A stretch of DNA of 64,000 bases, taken from NCBI GenBank assembly GCA_017527415.1, contig JAFXQA010000003.1:40407-104406 (forward strand), in the 5' to 3' direction. A program made the position numbers and the translations under genes. The notes beneath the pieces were generated by a model, which did no database searches, was not told the DNA's origin, and worked only from the letters and a program-made list of their open reading frames with translations. Below are positions 33,324 to 43,270 of this stretch, piece by piece. Source of the DNA: Bacteroidales bacterium. Its GTDB lineage: Bacteria; Bacteroidota; Bacteroidia; Bacteroidales; UBA932. The first letter of the stretch is position 1. Each line of letters begins with the position of its first letter.

Positions 33324-36300
33324 TCAGAATGTCATTTTAAGTCCGACGGTGAAGGTTTTCATAAGAGGATAATTGCTGATTCCGGAGCCCAGTGCCTCGG
33401 GATCCACATCCTCTATGCCAGACAAAGTGAGAAGGTTGTTGGCTCTGGCATACACCCTCACGCCACGCACGACTTTTCCGAGTCTGTGGGAAACGGGGAT
33501 GTTGTAGCCGAGCTCCACGCTCTGCACTTTGAAGAAGGATCCGTCTGCAAGCCAGCGGGACGATGCCTGGAAGTTGTTGTTCACCTTGTTGTAGGTGAGC
33601 CTCGGTGCCGCAGGATCGTTAATGTGCCGCAGAGTGTAATTGGAGTAGTTGTTGTCGCCCCAGCCATTCCAGAACCAACTGTTGGTCAGCTGCACCTCAT
33701 AGAAGGCGCGGAAGGTGCCGAGAACGGCAAGGTCGAAATTCTTCCATCCAAGATTCAAGTTCAAGGCGCCCAGGAGCTTAGGCGTGGCATCGCCTATCAC
33801 GCAGGCATCGGAACTGTCGACATAGCCGTCACCGTTCATATCCTGATACTTGAAATCGCCCGCCTTCAACTCATCGTCGAAAAGCTGGGGGATGGTGAGA
33901 GTCTCGGCATCCGTGGCAAACTGCCCCAGATACTTGAGCCCCCAGATCGCGCTGGCGGATTTGCCGACACGGGTGCGGTAGAGCTCCGCATAGGGCAACT
34001 CGTCGATCTTGAGGATCTTTGAGTCTTGTGCCGCAATCCATCCGCTCACGCCATAACTGAAGTCTCCCCTGCGGTCTTTCCAGGAAGCGCTGAGCTCCAG
34101 TCCGCTGCGGAGGTTCGTATCGTAGTTCTGGTAGAAGGATCCAGTGGAAATGCCGGCTACGAGGGGCACCGCATTCGACATCTGGGTGATGATTCCGTCC
34201 TGAATGAATGCATAGGCGGTAAGTGCCACATCCAGCTTCCTTTCAAAGGCGGAGAGGTCGAAGCCACCTGATATCTCCTTGCGCTTTTCGAGTCGCAGAT
34301 TGGGATTGCCAAGCATACTTACGTAGGTCCTGTTCACGTTCGCGCTGGTGGTGCTGCCGAACCACTGGTTGGTGGTGTACGGGCCGAATTTCTGGCCGCT
34401 GTTGTTCCAGGAATAGTTGTCTACGTCGCGGTTGGCGCTGGTGCGGGAGTCGTAGTTCAGGGAACTAAGTTGCAGGCGCAGTTTCAAGAAGTCGATTGCC
34501 GGGATGCCCTTGAAGAAGTCCTCTTCCGAAACGATCCAGCCGAAACCGACCGAAGGAGAGAAGGACCAGGCGTCCAGCAGGGAGTATGTGCCGTGCTCGT
34601 TCAGGGCTGCCTGAACAAGGTAGCGGCCCTTGTAGGAGTAGGCTCCGTTGAAACCGAAATTCATCTCGCGCCTGTGCTCGGTTATGAACTTCTGACTGCG
34701 CTTGGTAATCATATAGTCAGCCGAGAGCGAAAGGTCGTGATCGCCGAAACTGCGCGCCCAGTCGAGCTTCTCCACAAAGTAGAGGCGGTTCGAGTAGTAA
34801 TCGAGCAGTTTGGCGTTGCTGGACATTTCCTTTACGGAGTGGCTCGAACTCTGGATGGGAATGACGGTAGGGTCACCGTTTTCGTCGAGGGCTTCGGTAA
34901 TAATGTATGCCGCGTAGTCCTCTGCTTGTCCGATACGCACAAGGTTCGTGGAGCCGTAGGCTGCGTAGGTTCTGGACTTGAGCCCCTTGGTCATGAAATC
35001 CATATCCGTATCGAGGCGGAAGTTGAACAAGGCGTTTCTCACGGTTTCGGTGTAGGATCCGTTTTCAAGGATATTCGCAATGGGGTTCTGCGTGAACTTT
35101 GAGGTTACGGCATACCAGGGGAATTCCAGATCTTCGGAATTGTCGGCATAGACAGGGAACGCCAGCCGGGGGATAGTGGTGACGTGGCCGAGTATCGAGG
35201 GAAGCTCGAACGCGCTCAGCGTGGTGTTCGACGATTCGTCGGTGCTGGTGTAGTTCGCAGAGTATCCATAGTTGTTGGATTTGCGGATTCCTATCGACGA
35301 GATTATACCGAATGCCGCCTTCATATACTTGTTGAAGCGGACGTCCAGGTTGCCGTGGAGATTTACGTTGTTGTAGTTCGATTCGGGGCCTATCTTGTAG
35401 ATGTCGTCCTCGCCGGTGTATCCGAGATATGCATAGTATTTGACTATATCGTTTCCGCCGCCGGAAGAGAGCCCCGCCTTGGTGTAGGACATAGTATTCT
35501 TGAACAACATCGAATTGAAATCCACTGCGGGATGAAGCAAGTCATAGGCGTCTCCGCGGAGATACTGGTTCACGTCATCCTGGGAATAGAGCATAGCCAG
35601 GCCGCTGTTCGAGCGTGCCAGGTTGTTAAGCTGAGCATACTGCGCAGCGTTCACGAAACCGGGCATTCTGTCCACCACGTTCACACCGCTCTCCACGCTG
35701 ACGTTGAGATAGCGGTCGTTATAGGCGCCGCTGCGGGTCTTGATGAAAACGATGCCGTCGGCGGCTACCGGGCCATACATAGTCTTCTCCAGACCGTCGC
35801 GGATAATGGTAACCGACTCGATCTGTTCTGGATCGAGGGGCATCTCATTGATCTGCACGGGCACATCGTCCACCACATACATCACCTGGCGGCCGCGAGC
35901 CGTTACGCCTATCGCCGTCGAAGCACCGTACTGGCCGATATGTTCCAGGGGGCTCATACCAATCTGTCCGTAGTTCTCGCGGACCTCGACACCCGGCAGC
36001 ACCCCGGTAAGGGCGTTGCGTATGTCGGCGGATGAATACCGCGCAAGTTCGTCTCCGCTGATGGTGACGGTGGATCCGACCGAGAAACGCTTTTTTAAAG
36101 AAGTATACGGGAGTATGATGTCGTCTTTGTCGCCGGCGAAAAGCACATCCGGCACAAGCACGACCGAGTCGGAATCCACCAGCACGCTGGCGCGGATAGC
36201 GACCGCCTTATATCCTCCCTTGCTGACGGTAACTACATCGAAGACCTGGCAGCTGACGCTGACGCGGCCTTCGGAATCTGTAGTGTACCGGCTCAGGCCT

Positions 36301-36449
36301 TCGCCGATGGTGACATCGGCATTGCTGACGGGCTCTCCCGCCGAGTCCACGACCGTGAACTTGATGGCAACCTGCTCAGCAGCCTTCTTCTGTGCGAATG
36401 CAGGGATGACTGCAATCGCTAAAAGGAGCATTGTCAAAATCTTTTTCAT
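33324..36449 (-). CDS. SusC/RagA-type TonB-dependent transporter (second pair), atypical N-terminus
   Basis: 1041 aa, signal peptide ends PAFAQ. A carboxypeptidase-regulatory-like domain is present (about 25-110) but its end reads DDIILPYTSLKKRFSVGSTV in place of the usual DEVVVVGYG. The plug (ISGDELARYSSADIRNALTG, QVMYVVDDVPVQINEMPLDP, VTIIRDGLEKTMYGPVAADG) and barrel (ending MKTFTVGLKMTF) are complete. The plug segment MYGPVAADGIVFIKTRSG replaces the more common A-x-Y-G-x-R/A-G-A-x-G-V-I. It would import oligosaccharides with the adjacent SusD. Confidence 0.9.
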   Translation of the reverse strand: MKKILTMLLLAIAVIPAFAQKKAAEQVAIKFTVVDSAGEPVSNADVTIGEGLSRYTTDSEGRVSVSCQVFDVVTVSKGGYKAVAIRASVLVDSDSVVLVPDVLFAGDKDDIILPYTSLKKRFSVGSTVTISGDELARYSSADIRNALTGVLPGVEVRENYGQIGMSPLEHIGQYGASTAIGVTARGRQVMYVVDDVPVQINEMPLDPEQIESVTIIRDGLEKTMYGPVAADGIVFIKTRSGAYNDRYLNVSVESGVNVVDRMPGFVNAAQYAQLNNLARSNSGLAMLYSQDDVNQYLRGDAYDLLHPAVDFNSMLFKNTMSYTKAGLSSGGGNDIVKYYAYLGYTGEDDIYKIGPESNYNNVNLHGNLDVRFNKYMKAAFGIISSIGIRKSNNYGYSANYTSTDESSNTTLSAFELPSILGHVTTIPRLAFPVYADNSEDLEFPWYAVTSKFTQNPIANILENGSYTETVRNALFNFRLDTDMDFMTKGLKSRTYAAYGSTNLVRIGQAEDYAAYIITEALDENGDPTVIPIQSSSHSVKEMSSNAKLLDYYSNRLYFVEKLDWARSFGDHDLSLSADYMITKRSQKFITEHRREMNFGFNGAYSYKGRYLVQAALNEHGTYSLLDAWSFSPSVGFGWIVSEEDFFKGIPAIDFLKLRLQLSSLNYDSRTSANRDVDNYSWNNSGQKFGPYTTNQWFGSTTSANVNRTYVSMLGNPNLRLEKRKEISGGFDLSAFERKLDVALTAYAFIQDGIITQMSNAVPLVAGISTGSFYQNYDTNLRSGLELSASWKDRRGDFSYGVSGWIAAQDSKILKIDELPYAELYRTRVGKSASAIWGLKYLGQFATDAETLTIPQLFDDELKAGDFKYQDMNGDGYVDSSDACVIGDATPKLLGALNLNLGWKNFDLAVLGTFRAFYEVQLTNSWFWNGWGDNNYSNYTLRHINDPAAPRLTYNKVNNNFQASSRWLADGSFFKVQSVELGYNIPVSHRLGKVVRGVRVYARANNLLTLSGIEDVDPEALGSGISNYPLMKTFTVGLKMTF

Positions 36450-36468
36450 TGTCTTTGCAGGTTAAATG

Positions 36469-38325
36469 CTACCATTCCATTTTGGGGACATAATTCGACA
36501 TCTTGAGGAGATCGTCGTTGCGGAAGCGGAACCAGTACATACCGTCGTTCTTCCAGGCTATCTGCCTGTTGGCGGGGAGCGCAAAACGCTCATACTTGAA
36601 TCCCGTAGGATAGTCGACCGAAGTGGCAACCTTGGTGGCACGCATTCCGTAGAGGGTGGAACGCCCGATCTGCGGAGCGTCCATCCAGCGGCGGATATCG
36701 CACCAGTAGTGATTGCCCTCGAAGCAGAGTTCAACCGTCCGTTCGTTCTTGATACGGTCCCGGAAATCGTCCTTGGTGCCGGTGAATTCTGCAAGAACTG
36801 CAGGCATCTCGACGCGTTCGCGGATAGTGTTGATGGCCTCAACCGCCGTGATGGTGGCGGAAGGAGCCTTTCCGTCCGGTCCCCAAGCCTCGTTGGCGGC
36901 CTCGGCATAGTTGAGGTAGATTTCCGCCAGACGGATGATGGGATCCGTAAGGATTACGTTCTGGTTACCCTTGTTGGAGAGGGGGCCGGTACGTTTGCGT
37001 TCATAGTAGAAGGTCTCGGAAACGCCGTCGGTGGCACCCTGGGGATAGGCCAGAAGGGATCCGCTGGGCTTGCTTCCATCGGCATTGATGTAGATGGAGG
37101 CGGGGGTGTATCCCTGGAAGGTGCAGCCGTTGTACACCACGCAGTTTTCGAAGCGGGGATCCCTGTTGGAGTAAGGGTCCTGCTCGTTATACTTGCCGGC
37201 GGCTGTCGCTGCGGCACGTTGGGCCTCGGTATTCAGGGGCCATCCGTCCGCAGTTTCAAACTTGTCGACGAAGTTCTGGGTGGGGCACTGCGCTGCGGCA
37301 TAGGCGTTGTTCGAGAAGGGATACCCCACGAACGACTGTATGGTTGCAGCATTGTAGTTGGTAGTGCTTCCGGTGGAATATGCCCAGAGCTGCTCGTTTG
37401 TATAGCGGTTTCCGTAGAAATTCTTGGAATAATCGGCCTTTGGGAGGAGCTTGTATCCATTCGCGAGCGCAACGTTGAGCGCTACGGCACAGGCTTCCGC
37501 GGCATCCTCCCAGCGCTTGGCATCTCCGCCCGGATTGTTCAGAGGACTGGCGGCATAAAGCAGCACGCGCCCCTTCATCGCAAGAGCGGTGGCGCCATTA
37601 GGCTTATCCTGATTGGGATCGGCAAGGTTGCCTGCTCCCGATGCAGGATCACGGCGAACAACTCCGGCCTTATCGAGATATTCATAGGCGGTCTGATAGT
37701 CGGCAGCGCACTTGAGAAGGAACTCATAATCCTCTTCAGGGGCGATATCCCATTCGTCGTTGGCGCCGAGCACCTTGTCGACATAAGGGAGGGATCCGTA
37801 CATACGGAAAAGCTCAAAGTGGCAGAATGCGCGCACGAAGTAGGCCTGGCCGATGAGGTCGTTGCGTTCCGCCTCGGTGCAATCCTGAATCTGCGAGGCC
37901 TTTTCTATGGCCATATTGCAGACACGGATGCACTTCCAGCTGTTCGGGACTTTGGCATTGAGCGGATAGTTTGCATCCGCCTCAGCGTAGCCTATCCACT
38001 GGGTGGCATCGGCGCCGTTTCCTAGTTTGATCGACTGGGCGCGCTGTATGCGCGATTTGTCGCACATATCCGTAAGCTCTTCAAGCGTCAGCTTCTGGCT
38101 GTTCATACACCAGTGCAGAGGATAATGGCAACGGATGTTGAAATTGGATCCTCCATACACGGAGTAGAAATAGTTCTTGAAGTTGGCATACTTCGTAAAC
38201 ACTTCAGCCTCGGTAAGGCCCGCATTGGGGGCCTTGTCGAGGTATTCATTCAGACAGCTCGTGCCTATTGCTGCGGCCGAGATGATAAGAACCGAGTTCA
38301 GTATAATCGATTTGATCTTTTTCAT
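36469..38325 (-). CDS. SusD/RagB-family nutrient-binding lipoprotein (first pair)
   Basis: 618 aa, lipobox AIGTSC. SusD features include LNEYLDKAPNAGLTEAEVF after the anchor, IGQAYFVRAFCHFELFRMYG, IIRLAEIYLNYAEAANEAWG and IKNERTVELCFEGNHYWCDI near the end. The mid-region NWADPNQDKPNGATALAMKG-like helix is typical of the RagB subfamily. Pairs with the SusC at 38338-41484, 12 bp upstream. Confidence 0.93.
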   Translation of the reverse strand: MKKIKSIILNSVLIISAAAIGTSCLNEYLDKAPNAGLTEAEVFTKYANFKNYFYSVYGGSNFNIRCHYPLHWCMNSQKLTLEELTDMCDKSRIQRAQSIKLGNGADATQWIGYAEADANYPLNAKVPNSWKCIRVCNMAIEKASQIQDCTEAERNDLIGQAYFVRAFCHFELFRMYGSLPYVDKVLGANDEWDIAPEEDYEFLLKCAADYQTAYEYLDKAGVVRRDPASGAGNLADPNQDKPNGATALAMKGRVLLYAASPLNNPGGDAKRWEDAAEACAVALNVALANGYKLLPKADYSKNFYGNRYTNEQLWAYSTGSTTNYNAATIQSFVGYPFSNNAYAAAQCPTQNFVDKFETADGWPLNTEAQRAAATAAGKYNEQDPYSNRDPRFENCVVYNGCTFQGYTPASIYINADGSKPSGSLLAYPQGATDGVSETFYYERKRTGPLSNKGNQNVILTDPIIRLAEIYLNYAEAANEAWGPDGKAPSATITAVEAINTIRERVEMPAVLAEFTGTKDDFRDRIKNERTVELCFEGNHYWCDIRRWMDAPQIGRSTLYGMRATKVATSVDYPTGFKYERFALPANRQIAWKNDGMYWFRFRNDDLLKMSNYVPKMEW

Positions 38326-38337
38326 ATCCGAGATGTC

Positions 38338-41300
38338 TTAGAATGTGAGCTGAAGGCCAAGTTTTACAGTGCGCATCTGAGGATATTCGCCCCAGACCAG
38401 ATACTTTTGTTCGGGGTCGCCCTCGAGCAGGCCGGTGAAAGTCAGCAAGTTATTTGCTGTCAGATAAGCCTTGATGGATTCGACACCCATTACCTGCTTG
38501 ATTTTAGGGGTCATCCACACATAGCTGATATTCAGTTCTTTCAGGCGGAGGAAGTCGGCGTTACGCCAGGAATGGCCAAGAAGTTTGGCATTGTAACCGC
38601 CGGTGGTTGCACTCTCGTTATACCCGGACCAGGCAAGGTTGGAAAACGATGTGGCGGAGTAGTGAACCGTGGCGTGGGTGCCGGAGGTATGGCCGGGCGA
38701 CCAGTAATCCACAGAAGAGGTATGGAGGCGGTAGTTGCCTTTGTAGAACTCCCACTCATACATCTGGTCGAAATTCACATATTTGCCTGCATATCCCTGG
38801 AAAAGGATGTTCACGTCCAGGCTCTTCCAGCGGAAGCCGGCCTTGACTGCGTAAGCGATGGGCGGATAGAGCGAACCCGCCATACGGGTGAGGTCGTCCT
38901 TGTCAATAATGCCGTCCGCGGTATAATCGAGGAACTTGTAGTCACCCACTACCACGTTCCCTACGTTTACGGGAAGGAAGTTGGAGTGGATGTCGTCGAT
39001 GGATGTGAGGATTTCACCGTCAATCAGGTATGCGCCGCTCGTCTGGGAACCCAGAGGGGTGCCGACGCGCTTCTGATGCTCGAGCGAGAAGGGAGCATCG
39101 TCATAGGCAAGGATGCGGTTCTCGTTGAAAGAGAAGTTGCCGCCCACGTGGAAGCGGAAATCCTTGTTGATGCGCTTGGTGTAGTCGGCTTCGACCTCGA
39201 TTCCGTGCTTCTTGATAGCGCCCTTGTTGAGCTCTTTTGAAGAGTTGCCAACCCACATCGGAGTGTTGTTGTTCACCGAGATGAGCATCTTGTCGCGGTG
39301 CTCGTCGAAGAGGTCTACGCTCACGGATAGGTCTCCGTTGAAGAATCCCATTTCGATACCGAGATCGCGCTTGAGAGCCTCCTCCCACTGCACGAACAGA
39401 TTGGCGCCCTTGTCCTCAACTATGTATCCGTTCGAGTCTTTGCTGAATTCGCTCATGTAAAGCCAACGGTTGTTGGCATAGTCGCTACCCACGAGACCTT
39501 CTGAAAAACGGAGTTTGAGCTTGCTGAACACTGGTTTTAGGGGCTCGAAGAACTTTTCTTCGGAAACCACCCAGCCGATTGCTCCGGAAGGGAAGAAACC
39601 GAAGCGGTTTTCGGGCGAGAAGCGTTCGGACCCGGTGTAACCCATATTGAATTCCACCAGATACTTGTGTGCGAAATCGTAGGTGACGCGGCCGACGAGA
39701 GCCTCATTGTAGTACGGGAAATCAGACCCTTTGTCCTGCTCCTGTCTGTTGAAGAGGAAAAGCCCGGTGACGTTATGTCTGCCAAAAGTGCGGTTGTAGT
39801 TCAGCGACATATCGTAGTAAAGGTCCAGATAGTACCCTCCTTGCAGGTTGTTCTCGGCCGTGGTATAGAGCGGGGGCTCCACATAGTAGAATCCGTCGGT
39901 GCCGGTGCGGCTCCAGGGATTCTCTCCCGTGCCGATCTTGCTGAAGTTCAAGAACCAGCTCGGACGGTTGTACTGGGTGGTGAGGGTGCTATATTTATAA
40001 TAGGTACTCAGAGACACCTTCGCCTGGACCGAAAGGCCCTTGGTGATGAAGTCCAGATTCTGTTTCGCGATGATATCGGAGAAAATCTTGGTATCCGTGA
40101 GCTGGATGAAACTTCCCTTCATCAACTGATAGTAAGGATTGCCGGTGGTCTGGTCGGCCTCGCTCATCAGGCGCGCGCCCGATGCGTCGGGATAATCCAG
40201 GTCCGGGACCTCCTCAAGCACCCAGGAAGGATAATACATGGGGTATTTTGTGGAGGAACTACCGAAGATATACTTCCACATTCCCTCGTCACCATCCTGA
40301 GGGACAGGCTTGTTCTTGATTCCGATGTTTCCGCCGAGCTTGAACGAGACCAGCGTACTGCGGGTGACGTTGAAGTCGAGGTTGGTGCGGAAGTTCACGC
40401 GGTCGTAGGCATAGCTGGAGTCCACCTTGCCATCATTGAAGCTCTTGAACAACGAGCCCTCGTGCCAATATCCCACGGATGCGAAATACTTCACGAACCT
40501 GGTGCCACCCTGAATGTTGAAGTTGGCGTTCTGGGTGTTGGAAAACGCGTTGGTCAGTTCACCCAGCCAGTTCACGTCGGGATAGCGTAGCGAGTTGAGC
40601 TTTGAGGATGGAGAATGGTATTCGGCCAGGGCTGCATCGGAAATGAGTCCGGTGAAGTTCTGGTCGTTCATCATAGCGTCGTTCATCGTGGTCATCGTCG
40701 TGTAGGCGTCCACGTGGCGGGCCATATTGATAGGGTTGGAGAAACCGGAAGAATAGGAAACATCCATCTTCGGTTTACCCTCCTGCCCGTTCTTGGTCGT
40801 TACTATGATTACGCCGTTCGCTCCCTTGGCACCGAACACTGCGGTTGCAGATGCGTCCTTGAGAACGGAGATATCGGCAACCTCGTTAGGGTCGATGGAC
40901 GCGAAGTCACGCTCCACGCCGTCCACGAGCACCAGAGGGCTGGACCCATTGAAGCTGGATACGCCGCGCACGAGGATTTCGGCATCGTTCTGGCCAGGCT
41001 GGCCGCTGGTTTGTATGGTAACCACACCTGATAGTTTACCGGCAATGGCACTGGTGATGTTGGAAACACCAGTTTCCACCAGGGCATCGCCTTTGACGGA
41101 GGTTATGGCTCCCACGACGCTTTCTTTGCGTTGGGTGCCGTAACCGACCACAACGACCTCGTCCAGGACTGTGGTATCGTCGCTGAGGGTGACGTTGATC
41201 ACGTGCTGCTTCCCGACGGTGCGCTCGACGCTGGCGTATCCCATACAAGAGAAGATGAGCACGTCACCTTCCCTGGCTTGTATGGTGTAGCGCCCGTCAA

Positions 41301-41484
41301 GGTCCGTTATGGCGCCGTCCGTAGTCTTGCTGACCACGATTCCGGCACCGGGAACCGGCCCGAGAGCATCTGTCACGACACCCGTCACGGTCACTTTGCC
41401 CTGCGCCCACGCACCACTGCTGGAAGCAAGGATGCCTCCGGCAATAAGTGCAAGGGTCAGAAGGTGTCTGAGTTTTATGTACAT
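38338..41484 (-). CDS. SusC/RagA-type TonB-dependent transporter (first pair)
   Basis: 1048 aa, canonical SusC. Signal peptide ends SGAWAQ. A regulatory-like domain (VTGVVTDALGPVPGAGIVV) is followed by the SusC signature DEVVVVGYGTQRKESVVGAI, and the plug has QPGQNDAEILVRGVSSFNGS and DISVLKDASATAVFGAKGAN. The barrel ends LGLQLTF. It is the first transporter gene of the PUL operon, just after the fimbrillin-like lipoprotein gene. It should import the main oligosaccharide released at the surface. Confidence 0.95.
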   Translation of the reverse strand: MYIKLRHLLTLALIAGGILASSSGAWAQGKVTVTGVVTDALGPVPGAGIVVSKTTDGAITDLDGRYTIQAREGDVLIFSCMGYASVERTVGKQHVINVTLSDDTTVLDEVVVVGYGTQRKESVVGAITSVKGDALVETGVSNITSAIAGKLSGVVTIQTSGQPGQNDAEILVRGVSSFNGSSPLVLVDGVERDFASIDPNEVADISVLKDASATAVFGAKGANGVIIVTTKNGQEGKPKMDVSYSSGFSNPINMARHVDAYTTMTTMNDAMMNDQNFTGLISDAALAEYHSPSSKLNSLRYPDVNWLGELTNAFSNTQNANFNIQGGTRFVKYFASVGYWHEGSLFKSFNDGKVDSSYAYDRVNFRTNLDFNVTRSTLVSFKLGGNIGIKNKPVPQDGDEGMWKYIFGSSSTKYPMYYPSWVLEEVPDLDYPDASGARLMSEADQTTGNPYYQLMKGSFIQLTDTKIFSDIIAKQNLDFITKGLSVQAKVSLSTYYKYSTLTTQYNRPSWFLNFSKIGTGENPWSRTGTDGFYYVEPPLYTTAENNLQGGYYLDLYYDMSLNYNRTFGRHNVTGLFLFNRQEQDKGSDFPYYNEALVGRVTYDFAHKYLVEFNMGYTGSERFSPENRFGFFPSGAIGWVVSEEKFFEPLKPVFSKLKLRFSEGLVGSDYANNRWLYMSEFSKDSNGYIVEDKGANLFVQWEEALKRDLGIEMGFFNGDLSVSVDLFDEHRDKMLISVNNNTPMWVGNSSKELNKGAIKKHGIEVEADYTKRINKDFRFHVGGNFSFNENRILAYDDAPFSLEHQKRVGTPLGSQTSGAYLIDGEILTSIDDIHSNFLPVNVGNVVVGDYKFLDYTADGIIDKDDLTRMAGSLYPPIAYAVKAGFRWKSLDVNILFQGYAGKYVNFDQMYEWEFYKGNYRLHTSSVDYWSPGHTSGTHATVHYSATSFSNLAWSGYNESATTGGYNAKLLGHSWRNADFLRLKELNISYVWMTPKIKQVMGVESIKAYLTANNLLTFTGLLEGDPEQKYLVWGEYPQMRTVKLGLQLTF

Positions 41485-41493
41485 ATATAATTA

Positions 41494-42951
41494 CTATTTG
41501 ATTACAAAAGCGACATCGTCCCAATGGACAATGAGATTGTATCCGTCTCCTGTCTTTAATGGACCGTCATCCCAATTGACAAAGTTGCGGATCCTGACAG
41601 ACTCGAGCCAGCCCCAACTGGTCTTGGCGCTTCCATCTTCAAACTGGTCGTAGTCCCACTCGAGTTCATTCCAGTCATTCGCCCTGAAAGCCGCGTCAAA
41701 TTCATCTTTAGTTGAAATCGCCGTTCCGTTCAAACGAGCGGGATGCTGTTTTAATCCGGAAACGCCAGCCCCGGTGCCCCAATACATTTTAGGATAATAT
41801 TTCAAATCCGCATTTCCAGAGTTGATTTCTCCCCAGTACATTTTGATTCTGAACGTTTTGAAGAACTTGCGGAAAGACCTGTCACCATTGGATATAGGGA
41901 ACTTAATCTCATTGATATTGAAATCAATATAACCGGATGTGGTTGAACTCGCTGAACGAGTGTGCATATCCAATCGCATAACTTTGGAACTGGGATTGTA
42001 TGCATTAACCATCGGATTATCGATGACTGAAATACCATCGTTTCCGAAATACTCATTAGCGTATGAAAAACCATTTTCGAAAGAACTGTAGATATATTCC
42101 TTTGTCTTTCTAAGGACGCCCAGATTATAGACCTTTCCAGCTTCGAGAGTTATTTCTGCTCCTGAAGCAGCGCGACCTATATAATTTCCGGAATAGGTCA
42201 TTTTCAAATCAACCCCTTTAGAAAGATAGGCGGGAAGTACCGGGATATAATAAACACCGGGCTCATAATAACTTGCGGAGTTCAAAGTAACGGTATGCGG
42301 AGATGAGGTGTCAGCAGTTACCGTGACCGCAGGTTCGGAAGAAGTCATATCCACATCGAAAGTCCCGGTAAGAGACCCATTCAACTCTGAAGCCCTGTTG
42401 AAAACGTCAACTGTTTTCAGATCAGTCATCCCGGAAGGAACTGTTATCTTCAGCAGCGCACATACGCTGTTAAACTCAAGAGTATTATCTGTTGTTTTTG
42501 CAACAAATACTGCCTGCTGGGAAGCGAATCCTCCGGCAACAGGGGAGGATGTCTTGGCTAAAACGACATCTTTGATTACCCCTTCATCGATAGTTGCCGA
42601 TGAGCTGTATGGGAAAAGTGCATAGAATGTTGCGGCATCAACATCAGCGGCATCCATACTTCCGGTAAAAGTGGCGACGGAACCGCCTTCTGTGGTCGTA
42701 AACTCATAATTATTCCCGTTGGCAAAGATCGAAATCCTATCTCCAGCGGAGAATGCAACATTACGGAATTCATCCATGGCAACTTTAGTCAAATCAGAAG
42801 ATGCGGTAAAGGATACCTCGACAAGATCCGCCTTGTTATCTTCGACTGTCTGTTCAGGCTGATCGGCAATAATTGAGTCTTCTCTTGCGAACTTTTCACA
42901 AGCAGAAAGCAGTATGGAGGATATGGCAATTAAGTATAATATCTTTTTCAT
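41494..42951 (-). CDS. Fimbrillin-like lipoprotein with C-terminal glycan-binding-type module
   Basis: 485 aa from MKKILYLIAI (ATG 42951-42949), lipobox ILLSAC. Residues of about 45-280 resemble the fimbrillin/Mfa-like fold (DLTKVAMDEFRNVAFSAGDR, FYALFPYSSSATIDEGVI, TVDVFNRASELNGSLTGTFD). The rest (about 290-485) matches the shared C-terminal module of this locus: GISVIDNPMVNAYNPSSKV, RLNGTAISTKDEFDAAF, DWNELEWDYDQF and HWDDVAFVIK. Its place directly before susC suggests a surface glycan-binding role rather than a pilus. Confidence 0.72.
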   Translation of the reverse strand: MKKILYLIAISSILLSACEKFAREDSIIADQPEQTVEDNKADLVEVSFTASSDLTKVAMDEFRNVAFSAGDRISIFANGNNYEFTTTEGGSVATFTGSMDAADVDAATFYALFPYSSSATIDEGVIKDVVLAKTSSPVAGGFASQQAVFVAKTTDNTLEFNSVCALLKITVPSGMTDLKTVDVFNRASELNGSLTGTFDVDMTSSEPAVTVTADTSSPHTVTLNSASYYEPGVYYIPVLPAYLSKGVDLKMTYSGNYIGRAASGAEITLEAGKVYNLGVLRKTKEYIYSSFENGFSYANEYFGNDGISVIDNPMVNAYNPSSKVMRLDMHTRSASSTTSGYIDFNINEIKFPISNGDRSFRKFFKTFRIKMYWGEINSGNADLKYYPKMYWGTGAGVSGLKQHPARLNGTAISTKDEFDAAFRANDWNELEWDYDQFEDGSAKTSWGWLESVRIRNFVNWDDGPLKTGDGYNLIVHWDDVAFVIK

Positions 42952-42963
42952 AAGCATTGACAA

Positions 42964-43110
42964 TTAATTACCAAACAGGCCATAATCGGTTTCGCCAGAA
43001 TCGAAAGGATTGATGGAGGCATTTTTTGATGCCGTTACACACATCGCCGCCTCCGCGGATAATTCATACTCCACGCATTGGGGAGTAATGTATGTTTTGA
43101 AAGATTTCAT
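42964..43110 (-). CDS. Small YxxP-motif peptide B
   Basis: A 48-codon ORF, ATG 43110-43108, TAA 42966-42964. It starts MKSFKTYITPQCVEYELSAE, continues AAMCVTASKN and ends in an acidic DSGETDYGLFGN tail. It shares the Y-I-x-P-x-x-E start with peptide A immediately upstream (1 bp between the stop of A and this start) and with the 3797-3931 peptide. No signal peptide. It ends 12 bp before the fimbrillin-like lipoprotein start, so it is almost certainly co-transcribed. Function unknown. Confidence 0.62.
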   Translation of the reverse strand: MKSFKTYITPQCVEYELSAEAAMCVTASKNASINPFDSGETDYGLFGN

Positions 43111-43111
43111 G

Positions 43112-43261
43112 CTACCAGGCTCCAAGGACTACATCATCGTAATTTTCTGCGGCAACTCCGTCGGTTATATCCAATACAAGGAGGGAAGCCTGAAGGATGG
43201 CATTATCAGTAGAGATTTTTACAGTCTCTGCTTTAGGCTGTATATATTGCGTCTTTTTCAT
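43112..43261 (-). CDS. Small YxxP-motif peptide A
   Basis: A 49-codon ORF, ATG 43261-43259, TAG 43114-43112. It reads MKKTQYIQPKAETVKIST, a central hydrophobic AILQASLLVLDI, and an acidic tail AENYDDVVLGAW. It starts 9 bp after the stop of the first fimbrillin-like lipoprotein gene and is followed at once by peptide B. Like B it has the conserved Tyr and Pro near the N-terminus and no export signal. Function unknown. Confidence 0.62.
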   Translation of the reverse strand: MKKTQYIQPKAETVKISTDNAILQASLLVLDITDGVAAENYDDVVLGAW

Positions 43262-43270
43262 ATCTCTGTC

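Noticed and set aside
36466-38025. 519-codon plus-strand ORF opposite SusD
   Set aside because: An antisense shadow of a canonical SusD gene.
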